From Shimia abyssi (GTDB lineage: Bacteria; Pseudomonadota; Alphaproteobacteria; Rhodobacterales; Rhodobacteraceae): 64,000 bases of DNA. The translations under genes were made by a program, and so were the position numbers. Below, in pieces: positions 54,061 to 63,367 of this stretch. The notes beneath the pieces were generated by a model. It made no database searches and was not told the origin of the DNA. It saw only the letters and a program-made list of their open reading frames with translations. The first letter of the stretch is position 1; each line of letters opens with the position of its first letter. The stretch lies in contig NZ_PYGJ01000005.1 of NCBI RefSeq assembly GCF_003014475.1, forward strand, positions 124,001 through 188,000, given 5' to 3'.

Positions 54061-55314
54061 TCAGTGCGCTTCACGCCCTTCGGTGTCGCTCATGTCAAAA
54101 CCAAGGTGCTTCGCCACGGTCTGAACGTCCTTATCGCCCCGCCCGCACATGTTCATTACCAGAATGTGGTCTTTAGGCAGATCACCGGCAATCTTCATCA
54201 CATGCGCCAATGCATGGCTGGGCTCTAGCGCGGGGATGATCCCCTCTTGCGCACAGCAATACTGGAACGCTTCCAGCGCTTCCTTGTCGGTGACCGACAC
54301 GTATTTCGCACGTCCGATTTCATGCAGCCAGCTATGCTCCGGTCCGATCCCCGGATAATCCAGACCTGCAGAAATCGAATACCCTTCGAGGATCTGCCCA
54401 TCATCATCCTGTAACAGATAGGTGCGGTTGCCGTGCAACACGCCCGGACGCCCCCCCGTCAGTGAAGCGCAATGCTCCATATCCTCGTTCACACCCTTGC
54501 CGCCCGCTTCGACGCCAATGATGTTAACCGATGGATCGTCAAGGAACGGATAGAACAGCCCCATGGCGTTTGATCCGCCCCCAATCGCGGCAATCACAGT
54601 ATCAGGCAAACGCCCTTCGCCTTCTTGCTCGGCCAATTGCCAGCGCACTTCCTTGCCAATGATCGACTGGAAATCGCGCACCATCGCCGGATAGGGATGC
54701 GGCCCCGCCACCGTACCGATGCAGTAAAACGTCTCATGCACGTTTGTGACCCAGTCACGCAGCGCGTCATTCATCGCGTCTTTCAACGTGCCGCGACCAG
54801 ACGTCACCGGCACCACCTCTGCGCCCAACAGACGCATCCGAAACACGTTTGGTGCCTGACGCTGCACGTCATGCGCACCCATATAGACCACGCATTTCAA
54901 ACCAAACTTGGCACAAACAGTCGCCGTGGCCACGCCATGCTGGCCTGCACCGGTTTCAGCGATAATCCGGGTCTTGCCCATGCGGCGCGCCAGAATGATC
55001 TGGCCCAGCACATTGTTGATCTTATGTGCGCCAGTGTGGTTCAGCTCGTCGCGCTTGAGGTAAATCTTGGCCCCGCCCAGGCTCTCGGTCAGACGTGGCG
55101 CAAAGTAGAGCGGGCTTGGGCGGCCCACGTAATGCTTCCACAGGTCGTCCATCTCGGCCCAGAACGACGGATCGTCCTTGGCTTTTTCATACTCGGCCTC
55201 AAGGTCAAGGATCAGCGGCATCAGCGTTTCACTGACAAACCGGCCCCCGAAATCGCCGAACCTGCCCTTTTCATCAGGGCCCGTCATGAATGAATTGAAA
55301 AGATCGTTGGCCAT
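54061..55314 (-). CDS. trpB: tryptophan synthase beta subunit
   Basis: TrpB is the PLP enzyme that joins indole and serine to tryptophan. The 417-aa protein has the PLP lysine in HTGAHKINN, the glycine loop GGGSNAMG, and [16 protein letters not shown] use the ATG giving [10 protein letters not shown], with GGGGCGGAC upstream. A frame extension to 55374 is open but not conserved-looking. It lies 115 bp downstream of the deacetylase gene on the same strand and far from trpA. Confidence 0.96.
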   Translation of the reverse strand: MANDLFNSFMTGPDEKGRFGDFGGRFVSETLMPLILDLEAEYEKAKDDPSFWAEMDDLWKHYVGRPSPLYFAPRLTESLGGAKIYLKRDELNHTGAHKINNVLGQIILARRMGKTRIIAETGAGQHGVATATVCAKFGLKCVVYMGAHDVQRQAPNVFRMRLLGAEVVPVTSGRGTLKDAMNDALRDWVTNVHETFYCIGTVAGPHPYPAMVRDFQSIIGKEVRWQLAEQEGEGRLPDTVIAAIGGGSNAMGLFYPFLDDPSVNIIGVEAGGKGVNEDMEHCASLTGGRPGVLHGNRTYLLQDDDGQILEGYSISAGLDYPGIGPEHSWLHEIGRAKYVSVTDKEALEAFQYCCAQEGIIPALEPSHALAHVMKIAGDLPKDHILVMNMCGRGDKDVQTVAKHLGFDMSDTEGREAH

Positions 55315-55429
55315 CTGTCCGCCCCATGCTCGCGCAGCGGTCGCCATTGGCGCCCGCCTGTCAATCGTCCACATGTCCTAAAGCGGGGCCGCGATCAGGG
55401 CAAGCGCAAAGCGAATTGCCTCGGCAACG

Positions 55430-56557
55430 TCACGACTGCACAGGCGCGACCTGCGTCATTTGCGCCAGCGTTCCCACAAGCTCCAACTGCTCCGAGAGAA
55501 CCAGCACATCCTCCAGCGCGCGCGCCTCCAGCCGCGCCAAACCCGGCTGGCCCATCACCCGTGCCGGTGTGCTCACGGCCATCTGCAACGCTTGTTCCAG
55601 CGACAGACCGATGTCCGCCACCAGCCGCTGAACACCGCGTGCCTGTGTGATGTGCGCCCCCGCCAATCCGCCTTCGGCATTGATCAAACGCCCGTCACGC
55701 AGATGAACCACCTCGTCATACAGCGCAAACTGATCCGGCCCTCCAATCGTCGCCATCGCGTCAGACACCAAAAAGGCCCGCGCCTCAGGGCCTGCCGCGC
55801 GCAGCGCCAGCCGTATCATGCGATCATCCACATGATACCCGTCGCAAATGATCCCAAACGGCACCTCCGAATGCAGGATCGCGCCAACAACCCCCGGCTC
55901 CCGGCTGGTCATGGGGGCCATCGCATTGAACAAATGTGTCCCACAACATGCGCCAGCGACAATCGCCGCCTCAACCTGTTCCGCCGTGGCATCCGAATGG
56001 CCAATCGACACCACAACGCCCATCGCCGTCAGCCTCGCAACGTCTTCGCAGCTTGCAACCTCAGGGGCGAGGGTCAGCATCACCGGCACATCCGCGCTCC
56101 GCAATCCAGCCACGATGTCCAGCGTCGCCTGCTCCATCGGCCGCACAAACCGCGCCGCATGTGTGCCCCGACGCGTCTGTGAAATATGCGGCCCCTCAAT
56201 GTGCAACCCGATGATCCCGGCCTGCCCTCTGACCGCCAAAACCGCCTCCGCCGCCCGCGCCAAGACATCCGCCTCATCCGTGATCACCGTCGGCAGGATT
56301 GCCACCGTTCCACACGCACGATGCGCCACGGCGATTGTCAGCATCCCCTCTGGTGTCGGGTTAGAGTTCAGCAATACGCCGCCCCCGCCATTGACCTGCA
56401 AATCCACAAATCCCGGCGACAAAATGCCCGCAATCGCCCGCGCATCGGCGCGGCGTGGCGCAATCTCAACCACACGCCCCGCAACAAGGCGCACCGAACA
56501 CCCCGAGGTCAGCACCTGACCATCAAAAACGCGCTCCGGTGTCACCCATTCGCTCAT
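55430..56557 (-). CDS. nagA: N-acetylhexosamine-6-phosphate deacetylase (NagA/AgaA type)
   Basis: This 375-aa amidohydrolase removes the acetyl group from GlcNAc-6-P or GalNAc-6-P. Metal and catalytic residues appear in GLHIEGPHIS (Glu), SIGHSDATAEQ (His), THLFNAM (His) and FLVSDAMAT (catalytic Asp). The start overlaps the upstream gene by ATGA. It is the last gene of the amino-sugar operon. With AgaS and a GatZ-type protein as neighbours, GalNAc-6-P (AgaA role) is the likelier substrate. Confidence 0.9.
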   Translation of the reverse strand: MSEWVTPERVFDGQVLTSGCSVRLVAGRVVEIAPRRADARAIAGILSPGFVDLQVNGGGGVLLNSNPTPEGMLTIAVAHRACGTVAILPTVITDEADVLARAAEAVLAVRGQAGIIGLHIEGPHISQTRRGTHAARFVRPMEQATLDIVAGLRSADVPVMLTLAPEVASCEDVARLTAMGVVVSIGHSDATAEQVEAAIVAGACCGTHLFNAMAPMTSREPGVVGAILHSEVPFGIICDGYHVDDRMIRLALRAAGPEARAFLVSDAMATIGGPDQFALYDEVVHLRDGRLINAEGGLAGAHITQARGVQRLVADIGLSLEQALQMAVSTPARVMGQPGLARLEARALEDVLVLSEQLELVGTLAQMTQVAPVQS

Positions 56558-57783
56558 GCCATCTCTCCAAAGAAGTACGGGTTCAGCGCCTGCTGAATTT
56601 GCGCCTCGATCAATCGCTGCGCCAAGGGCCCGTGCCCCGCCTCTGCGCGATCCAGCACCTCAGGCGCAAATGCCTTGGACAGAGCATCATCAGAAATCAC
56701 TTCCGGCAGATCGTCAAACAATGCCTGAACCCCGGCCCGCGCCGCATCCTGTGGCCAATAATACCGAATACGATCGGCCAGCCCGAAATGGCGCTGTTGA
56801 TACAGAGACTCTTCCGCGCCGTGATAATGCCCTTGCCAGTATTTGGGATCGCGCAACATGATGTCTTCCATACACCGCTCCAGCGCCCCCTTGTCCTGCC
56901 GCAACCCATCCAGCGCGTACATCGCCTCACGATAGGCAAAGGTCAACGCCGGACCGACCTTTTGAAAGGCAAAACCCAATTCAGCCAGCCGTGGAAACAC
57001 CGCCCCATCCTGATAATCCGTCGAATGCGCCTCAAGGCAGACACCGGGCCGGTCCGCAATCGCATCGGCCAGACCGGGGTCGCGCTCCATTGGCAGGGCG
57101 TGCACCTGCGTTGGGCTGAACTCAACACCGGGCTGTACAACCAACCCGCCAATCATCGAGGCCATATCGCCAAACACCGCGTCATGCGCCGCCAGCGTCG
57201 CCCGTGCGGCACCTGCATCTGTCGGCGGAATATGTCCATCCTCATCCATACGTGCGCCACCCGGTGGGGGCACTTCGGTGCCTACGACAAACAACAGATC
57301 GTCCCGCACCTCTAAACACGCCCGCGCCAGATCCGCCGACCGCGTCGCCGTTGTTGTGTCATCCAACTGCGCGGCCTCACCGCGGCACCCTTCCGAGCAA
57401 TCCAAGTGGATTTTGTCAAACCCAGCGGCGACGTAATCCCTCACCAGGACCCGCGCCTCCTGCATGGCTGCAGCCGCATCACCTGCGCGCCACACCTGCG
57501 TGCCCAGATGGTCGCCGCCAAACTGCACCGCTGCGCGATCCGCACCAACTTCGTCGGCAATCGCGTGCACATAGGCGATGAACGCCTCGGGGCGCATCCC
57601 CATGTAGCCACCATGCTGGTTCACCTGATTGGACGTCGCCTCTACAACCAGCGGCCGGCCCAGCACATCGGCCATCCTGATCGAGGCGCGCAACACATCC
57701 GGATGCGCCGAACACACCGATGGAATGGCAACAGCCTCGCCCGCGCGGTTGCGCGCAATCACCTGTTTCAGCATCTCGGTCAT
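56554..57783 (-). CDS. kbaZ: GatZ/KbaZ (AgaZ)-type tagatose pathway protein
   Basis: The 409-aa protein belongs to the GatZ/KbaZ family: PSVCSAHPDVLRASI near residue 26, EATSNQVNQHGGYMGM, and VQFGGDHLGTQVW. GatZ and KbaZ are known as the non-catalytic subunit of tagatose-1,6-bisphosphate aldolase; the homologue AgaZ has been proposed to be a tagatose-6-phosphate kinase in some proteobacteria. No catalytic GatY/KbaY partner is in this window. I chose the ATG that overlaps the ROK kinase stop as ATGA. Confidence 0.88.
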   Translation of the reverse strand: MTEMLKQVIARNRAGEAVAIPSVCSAHPDVLRASIRMADVLGRPLVVEATSNQVNQHGGYMGMRPEAFIAYVHAIADEVGADRAAVQFGGDHLGTQVWRAGDAAAAMQEARVLVRDYVAAGFDKIHLDCSEGCRGEAAQLDDTTTATRSADLARACLEVRDDLLFVVGTEVPPPGGARMDEDGHIPPTDAGAARATLAAHDAVFGDMASMIGGLVVQPGVEFSPTQVHALPMERDPGLADAIADRPGVCLEAHSTDYQDGAVFPRLAELGFAFQKVGPALTFAYREAMYALDGLRQDKGALERCMEDIMLRDPKYWQGHYHGAEESLYQQRHFGLADRIRYYWPQDAARAGVQALFDDLPEVISDDALSKAFAPEVLDRAEAGHGPLAQRLIEAQIQQALNPYFFGEMA

Positions 57784-58679
57784 GCCCCGCACTCCTGCCA
57801 CGCCGCATAGGCCGCACCGCGTGCGCCACTGCTGTCACCACCGCTGGCCAACACCACGGGCGGCACGTTGAACGCGCCAATCTGGGCCGCGCGTGTCGCG
57901 TCTTCCAGCGCCTGCGTCACGCCCTCGATCCGGCTCAAACCGCCGCCCAGCACGATCACATCCGGATCCACCGTCAACGTCAGCCCCAACAGCATCTCAC
58001 CCGCCAGCGCACACCAGATGTCCCACACCTGCGCCATGTCGCCATCCCGGCGTGCAGCGATCTCGGGCGGGGTCACATCCTTGCCCGTCAGATGCTTCGC
58101 CAACCGCGCCATGCCGGGACCCGAGACATAAGTCTCGATACAGGCCATCCGACCACAGCCGCATTGCTCCACCGGCAATCCGTGCGCTGCAATCAAATGC
58201 GCTGGCGCTGCGATATGGCCAAACTCCCCTCCGGTCAGGGTCGGCCCCTGTAGCAGCCGATCATTGATCGCGATCCCACCGCCAATTCCGGTCCCGATGA
58301 TCAGCGCCACAACGCACCGTTTGCCCTTGCCTGCGCCAAACACCGATTCTGACAATGCCAGCGCCCGGCAGTCGTTTACATAAGTCACGTTACGCCCCAG
58401 CCGCGCCGCGATATCGCCGGGCAAGGGCCGCCCCATGGCCGGCAGGTTCGCTGTGGTCGCCAGCCCCGTATCAGGATGGATCAGCCCCGCCGCCCCGATC
58501 CCAATCGCCTCAAACGGCGCGGTCTCGGCTTGGGCCTCTTCAATCACCCCGGCCACCGCCGCAACCAGCCCGTCGTAATCAGCTGGTGTCGGGCGACGCA
58601 GCCGCGCCACCTCTGTCCAATCCGCGTCAAACACCTGCGCCTCGATCTTGGTGCCGCCAATATCCAGCCCGACAATCAC
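57780..58679 (-). CDS. ROK-family amino-sugar kinase (AgaK-like)
   Basis: This is a 299-aa ROK kinase. The phosphate motif is GLDIGGTKIEAQVF at the N-terminus, with IIGTGIGGG near residue 128, and the zinc motif CGCGRMACIE near residue 172 after EFGH. It lacks an HTH domain, so it is an enzyme and not a repressor. It would phosphorylate imported N-acetylgalactosamine or N-acetylglucosamine at C6, supplying the deacetylase. Overlaps of 4 bp on both sides show a tight operon. Confidence 0.88.
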   Translation of the reverse strand: MIVGLDIGGTKIEAQVFDADWTEVARLRRPTPADYDGLVAAVAGVIEEAQAETAPFEAIGIGAAGLIHPDTGLATTANLPAMGRPLPGDIAARLGRNVTYVNDCRALALSESVFGAGKGKRCVVALIIGTGIGGGIAINDRLLQGPTLTGGEFGHIAAPAHLIAAHGLPVEQCGCGRMACIETYVSGPGMARLAKHLTGKDVTPPEIAARRDGDMAQVWDIWCALAGEMLLGLTLTVDPDVIVLGGGLSRIEGVTQALEDATRAAQIGAFNVPPVVLASGGDSSGARGAAYAAWQECGA

Positions 58680-59728
58680 GGCGTTTCCACCGGATAAAGC
58701 GTAACGCCCGACACAACCCGGCTCAGCGTGCCCTGCCCCTTGAACGGGTCATCCACATTCAACCCCAACTGCTCTGACCACGCCGCGCCGCGCACCTGCG
58801 CCGCCGCCACGCATAGCGGCGCGGCCCAGGCTGTGCCAAACGGCATATCGATCCCGATTTCCCCAGCCGCGCCAATGGTTTCGACCCGCGCGTTAGGAAA
58901 CTGCGACCGCAACTCTTCTGCCAAATCTGCGTCGTACTGCGCGGTTGGTGCGTCGGGACTGGTGAACACCGTGATTGTAGTCTCGTCCGTCACAAACGAC
59001 TTCGGCCCATGCCGAAACCCAAGGCTGCTGTCCCACAGAGCCGGTATCTGCCCGCCGGACAACTCCATCACCTTCAACGCCGCCTCACGCGCCGCAAAAG
59101 CCAACGGCCCAGACCCCACATAAACCACGCGCTCAGGCATGGGTTGCCCGGCAAACCGTGGCAACAGCGCCTCTAACTGATCCGCCAGCGCGGCCAACCG
59201 CCCCGCCACATCACACGGCGCATCAAACAATGCCAATGCCGTCAGCAACATGGTCGAAAAACTCGACGTCATCGCAAAACCCTGATCATGCGTCTCATCC
59301 GGCAACACGATCACCTTGCGCGCCGCGCTCTCTCGTGTGGCCAGCGCCGATGTCGCGTTGCAGGTGATGTTCAGCCTCGGGGCATCTGGCGCCAACGCGT
59401 CCAGCGCGTCCAGTGTGCCCAGCGTCTCTGCACTGTTGCCAGACCGCCCAAAGCTCACCACCAGCGGCCTGCGCCCCTTCAGGTAATGCTGCGGACGCGC
59501 CACCAGATCCGTTGTCGCAATCGACTGCGTACCAGGCAGCGCAGCGGCTATGATGTCCCCGATATACGCGCTTGTCCCCGCCCCGCAAAACCACAGCTCG
59601 TCATACTCTTGCGTCGCAACCCAAGCGCGCAGTTCTTCAACGGCAAGGCTTCGCCCCCAGTCCCGCCAAATCTGCGGCTGACGCGCTGTTTCCAGCGTCG
59701 TGAACCATTTTCCCGCTGCATCACTCAT
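58676..59728 (-). CDS. agaS: SIS-domain galactosamine-6-phosphate deaminase/isomerase AgaS
   Basis: The 350-aa protein carries two SIS domains. The first has WFCGAGTSAYIGDIIAAAL and IATTDLVARPQHYL, then VVSFGRSGNSAETL, and further on THDQGFAMTSSFSTML. These segments fit AgaS rather than GlmS or NagB-II. AgaS converts galactosamine-6-phosphate to tagatose-6-phosphate with release of ammonia. Its presence is the main reason I assign the operon to GalNAc. The stop overlaps the kinase start. Confidence 0.85.
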   Translation of the reverse strand: MSDAAGKWFTTLETARQPQIWRDWGRSLAVEELRAWVATQEYDELWFCGAGTSAYIGDIIAAALPGTQSIATTDLVARPQHYLKGRRPLVVSFGRSGNSAETLGTLDALDALAPDAPRLNITCNATSALATRESAARKVIVLPDETHDQGFAMTSSFSTMLLTALALFDAPCDVAGRLAALADQLEALLPRFAGQPMPERVVYVGSGPLAFAAREAALKVMELSGGQIPALWDSSLGFRHGPKSFVTDETTITVFTSPDAPTAQYDADLAEELRSQFPNARVETIGAAGEIGIDMPFGTAWAAPLCVAAAQVRGAAWSEQLGLNVDDPFKGQGTLSRVVSGVTLYPVETP

Positions 59729-59818
59729 CTGATCTGAAACTCTTTCTTATTCATGACATCGTGCATCGGCGCGCCGCCTCTCTCGATTGCGCACCCTCAA
59801 AAGCCCAGCGCCCAGCGC

Positions 59819-60955
59819 TCAGCCCGTAAGGCCAAAACGGTCGAACTCGGCCCATGTCTCGCTCATATCAACAACACCACCCGACACCCGCGCCTCATCC
59901 AGCGCCATCGCCACCAACCCGGCTTGCAACGCGTCGACCACGCCCACTGGCAACGCCTCAGTCTCGCCTTTCAGGAACGCCACAATGTCGCGCACCATCA
60001 AATGGTCCGCCCCGTAATGGGCCGAGGCATGTTTCTGATCCATCTTCGTATAATCATGATCCGCAATCACAGATCCATCCCGCGCCGTCGCCTTCAGATA
60101 GCCGCGCACGAAATCACCCTCGGCCATGCCCAGCGCCCCCATGACACAGAACCGGCGATGTTCATCCGGCGTGTTCAGGCTGGTGTGAAACGTCATGCTC
60201 GCCCCGTCTTCGAACTGCAACAACGCGGTCTGGTGGTCGATTATGTCACCATCCGACTGAAACGGATCGTCAACACTCTCCCACACGCTGGCTTTGCGAT
60301 GCATGATCTCGTTTTCCGTGTTCGACGTGGGCGCAAGTTCCGGCACAAAGGATTTGCGCCCTCCAAAACTCGCCACCCGCACCGGTCGCGACCCCGTGAC
60401 CATGTTATAGATATCCAGATCGTGACAGCATTTCTCCAACATGAATCCACCCGACCAACGCACCATCCGCCGCCAGTCGCGCATGAAAAACGCCCCATGA
60501 TACGGCGCGATATGCTCGTTGGCCTCCATCGACACGATCGGTCCCAACTGGTCCAGCACCGCGCGCAGGTCGACCATGTGTTGCGCATAACGCAGCACAA
60601 GGCCGACCATCACCTGATCGGTCCCATGATCCGACAGGAGTTTCGCCAGTTGCATTGTCTCGTCACGCGTGGTGACAACCGGCTTTTCCGTGAGCATCCG
60701 CACACCAGCCTCAAGGCCAAGCGTGATATGTTCCAGATGAAACGCATTGGGCGAGCCGACAAAAAACAGATCGGGCTTAGCCTCGGCCAGCATTGTGGCC
60801 ACATCGTCATACCTTGGCGTCTCGTCCCCGATCTTCTCCAGAAAGGTTGGTTGCGGATCATAGAATCCGACAAATTCCACCTCTGGCAGCGTCTCTTTCA
60901 GGATCGACAAAACATGACCTGCGCGCAGGCCGATGCCCGCCGTGACAACGCGCAT
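59819..60955 (-). CDS. Gfo/Idh/MocA family oxidoreductase
   Basis: The 378-aa protein has an N-terminal Rossmann domain (VVTAGIGLRAGHVLSIL) and the family motif TEKPVVTT near residue 92, equivalent to the EKP catalytic Lys. A C-terminal alpha/beta domain with GGFMLEKCCHDLDIYN supplies the usual His and Asp. It is a sugar or inositol-type dehydrogenase; its role in GalNAc use is not clear, and it may act on an oxidised or glycosidic derivative. The ATG overlaps the ugpC-type gene stop as TGATG. Confidence 0.87.
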   Translation of the reverse strand: MRVVTAGIGLRAGHVLSILKETLPEVEFVGFYDPQPTFLEKIGDETPRYDDVATMLAEAKPDLFFVGSPNAFHLEHITLGLEAGVRMLTEKPVVTTRDETMQLAKLLSDHGTDQVMVGLVLRYAQHMVDLRAVLDQLGPIVSMEANEHIAPYHGAFFMRDWRRMVRWSGGFMLEKCCHDLDIYNMVTGSRPVRVASFGGRKSFVPELAPTSNTENEIMHRKASVWESVDDPFQSDGDIIDHQTALLQFEDGASMTFHTSLNTPDEHRRFCVMGALGMAEGDFVRGYLKATARDGSVIADHDYTKMDQKHASAHYGADHLMVRDIVAFLKGETEALPVGVVDALQAGLVAMALDEARVSGGVVDMSETWAEFDRFGLTG

Positions 60956-62052
60956 CACTGGATCTCCGGCGCCGAGGTCCGGCGCAACACGTCCCCGCTT
61001 GCGTCAAACAGATGGCAGGCCTCCGGGGCCACGCCCAGATGCACCGATCCGCCCTCTGCGATCACCGCATCCCCCGGCAACGATGCGCAGAACCGTGCGC
61101 CATCCTGCAAACTGCCATACACAATGGACGTCCCGCCCAGACGTTCCAGAACGTTCACGGCCACATCCAATCCGGGGCGATCCTGTTCCACGTGTTCAGG
61201 GCGAATACCAACCTCGACCTTGTCTCCCGAACTCAGCGTTCCCGCGGCAACCGGCAGCACCATCTCGTGCCCACCTTCCAGCGCCACCTTCGCACCACTT
61301 GCATCGGCGGCCACGACGGTTGCAGGCACAAGGTTCATATTGGGCTGCCCGATAAAGGACGCCACGAATTTGGTGCGCGGATGATGATACAACTCCATCG
61401 GCGTGCCAAACTGCTCAACCCGCCCGCCATTCAGCACAACAATACGGTCGGCCATTGTCATCGCCTCGACCTGATCGTGGGTCACATAAACCATGGTCGC
61501 ATCCAACTGGCGGTGCAATTGGCTCAGCTCAACCCGCATGTCACCCCGCAACGCCGCGTCCAGATTGGACAGCGGTTCGTCAAACAGGAACACCTTGGGA
61601 TTGCGCACAATCGACCGCCCAATAGCAACTCGCTGACGCTGACCACCTGACAACTGCCCCGGTTTCAGGTCCAGCTTGTCGGTCAGCTGCAAAATCCCCG
61701 CCGCCCGTTGAACGCGTTCGTCCATCTCGACCTGCGGCAGTTTCTGCACTCTCAGCGGAAAGGCGATGTTTTCATAGACCGACAGGTGCGGATAAAGCGC
61801 ATAAGACTGAAACACCATCGAGATGCCGCGCTCCACTGGTGGGGCCGCGCTCACGTCCTCGCCGCCGATCATGATCTGACCCGATGTCGCTTCCTCCAAC
61901 CCGGCTATGATGCGCAACAACGTGGATTTGCCACAACCGGATGGCCCGACAAACACCACAAACTCGCGGTCCTCGATTGCCAGACTGATATCGTGCAGCA
62001 CTTTGGCCGCGCCAAAGGATTTGCTTATGGAAAGAAGATCAAGCGTTGCCAT
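60955..62052 (-). CDS. sugar ABC transporter ATPase, UgpC/MalK type
   Basis: This is a 365-aa ATPase. Walker A is GPSGCGKST, the signature is LSGGQRQR and Walker B is VFLFDEPLSNLD. A C-terminal OB-fold regulatory domain with VGIRPEHVE follows, typical of CUT1 transporters. It energises the permease and binding protein encoded upstream. It is preceded by the binding-protein gene (77-bp gap) and followed by the dehydrogenase. Confidence 0.93.
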   Translation of the reverse strand: MATLDLLSISKSFGAAKVLHDISLAIEDREFVVFVGPSGCGKSTLLRIIAGLEEATSGQIMIGGEDVSAAPPVERGISMVFQSYALYPHLSVYENIAFPLRVQKLPQVEMDERVQRAAGILQLTDKLDLKPGQLSGGQRQRVAIGRSIVRNPKVFLFDEPLSNLDAALRGDMRVELSQLHRQLDATMVYVTHDQVEAMTMADRIVVLNGGRVEQFGTPMELYHHPRTKFVASFIGQPNMNLVPATVVAADASGAKVALEGGHEMVLPVAAGTLSSGDKVEVGIRPEHVEQDRPGLDVAVNVLERLGGTSIVYGSLQDGARFCASLPGDAVIAEGGSVHLGVAPEACHLFDASGDVLRRTSAPEIQ

Positions 62053-62129
62053 GATGGTCTCTGTCTTTTCAAAGGAAATCGAAAATCCGGGCGGCGTCCA
62101 ACCGACCCGCCCGGATCAAGTCGAAACGC

Positions 62130-63338
62130 TTACAGCGCGTCGTCCAGCTCTTCGCCAGCAATCGTCACCAGGTTTTCAACGCTGTCATCCTTTAGGATGA
62201 TGCCCTGCACCATGTTGGTGAAAACCGACTGCAACGATTTGAAATCCTCAACCAGCGGCTCTGGGCCACCTGTGGAAATCGGCGCGGTGAAGGTCGGCCA
62301 GATGCCCTCGTTATAATAAACATCCGTGCGGCCCATGGCCTCATAATCCAGGATCGGTGTCAGACCCCAGCTGCTGTCCAGATCATACTGGCTGTCACCA
62401 GATGTGATCCGGCGCGCCAGCTCTTGGGCAAGGTCTTCGTGGCCAGAGCCTTTGAATACAACAATGCTGTCCGTGATCAGGATGGTACCAGACTCTCCCG
62501 ATGGGCCCGCAGGCACGGGTGCGACCAGCTGATTGATATCGTCGTTGTGCTGTCCATCACCCCATGGGCCCTGAACATACATCGCGATCTTGCCGTCGTT
62601 GAACAGATCTTTCAGACCATCGCGCTCCCACGCGGTTGGACCTTCCTGCGCCACCTCGGCCAGCTTGCCATAGAATTCCAGCGTCTCGCGGGTTTCCTTG
62701 CTGTCCAGCTTGTTCTCGCCGGTCGCTGAATCAATCACCACGCCACCGTTGGAATAGAGATAGTTCAGGAACTGGTGCATCGTGTTGTCGAAATCTTTGC
62801 CCGCAAGCCCAACGCCCGCCGCATCGGTGTTGTCAACCACACCCTTGGCCATGGCATACATGTCATCCCACGTCTTGGGCGCTGCACATTCCTGACCTGA
62901 CGCTTCGACGATACCACAGTTGATATACAGCGCCTTTGTCGAAAACGCGTGTGGATAGCCCCACGTGGTGCCTTCAATCGTCACCGTGTTCAGAACACCG
63001 GGCTGATACACCTGTTCTTCTGACAGCTCGGACGGCACGATCAGATCGTTATTGGCCAGCTGGCGTAACGTACGCGACCCCATATATGCGATCGAGGGCG
63101 GATCACCGGCCGCGGCCAGCGTCAGCGATTTGTCCTGACAAGTGCCCCATGGCACCGCCTCAAGGTTTACCGAAACGCCTTCGTAATCAGCCTGAAACTG
63201 GTCCACGACCGCCTGATCGGCGGCGCGGACTTCGCCGCCGCACATGATGAAATGCAACTCGGCCCCATCCGCCGCAAACGCACCACCCGCCGTCGATGTC
63301 AGCAACGCTGCTGCAAGTGTCAGTCTTGTTTTTTTCAT
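62130..63338 (-). CDS. sugar ABC transporter substrate-binding protein (CUT1)
   Basis: This is a 402-aa periplasmic binding protein. I use the ATG giving MKKTRLTLAAALLTSTAGGA, with GGGAGAG upstream; the longer open frame is not needed. It has a signal peptide ending near GGAFAADG, followed by the extracellular solute-binding fold. Segments include GDPPSIAYMGSRTLRQLA, IEGTTWGYPHAFSTKALYIN (key part GYPHAFSTKALY) and AMYVQGPWGDGQ. The ligand is likely an amino sugar or oligosaccharide, from gene context. Confidence 0.9.
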   Translation of the reverse strand: MKKTRLTLAAALLTSTAGGAFAADGAELHFIMCGGEVRAADQAVVDQFQADYEGVSVNLEAVPWGTCQDKSLTLAAAGDPPSIAYMGSRTLRQLANNDLIVPSELSEEQVYQPGVLNTVTIEGTTWGYPHAFSTKALYINCGIVEASGQECAAPKTWDDMYAMAKGVVDNTDAAGVGLAGKDFDNTMHQFLNYLYSNGGVVIDSATGENKLDSKETRETLEFYGKLAEVAQEGPTAWERDGLKDLFNDGKIAMYVQGPWGDGQHNDDINQLVAPVPAGPSGESGTILITDSIVVFKGSGHEDLAQELARRITSGDSQYDLDSSWGLTPILDYEAMGRTDVYYNEGIWPTFTAPISTGGPEPLVEDFKSLQSVFTNMVQGIILKDDSVENLVTIAGEELDDAL

Positions 63339-63367
63339 GTTCTCTCTCCCTTGAAGATTTTTTGATG

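Noticed and set aside
55430..59728. Plain N-acetylglucosamine (Nag) operon
   Set aside because: The SIS protein carries AgaS-type segments and a GatZ/KbaZ-type protein is present, neither of which is needed for GlcNAc.
59753..61384. A 543-codon plus-strand frame over the Gfo/Idh/MocA and UgpC-type genes
   Set aside because: It spans two well-supported minus-strand genes, and its product is Arg/His/Pro-rich without motifs.
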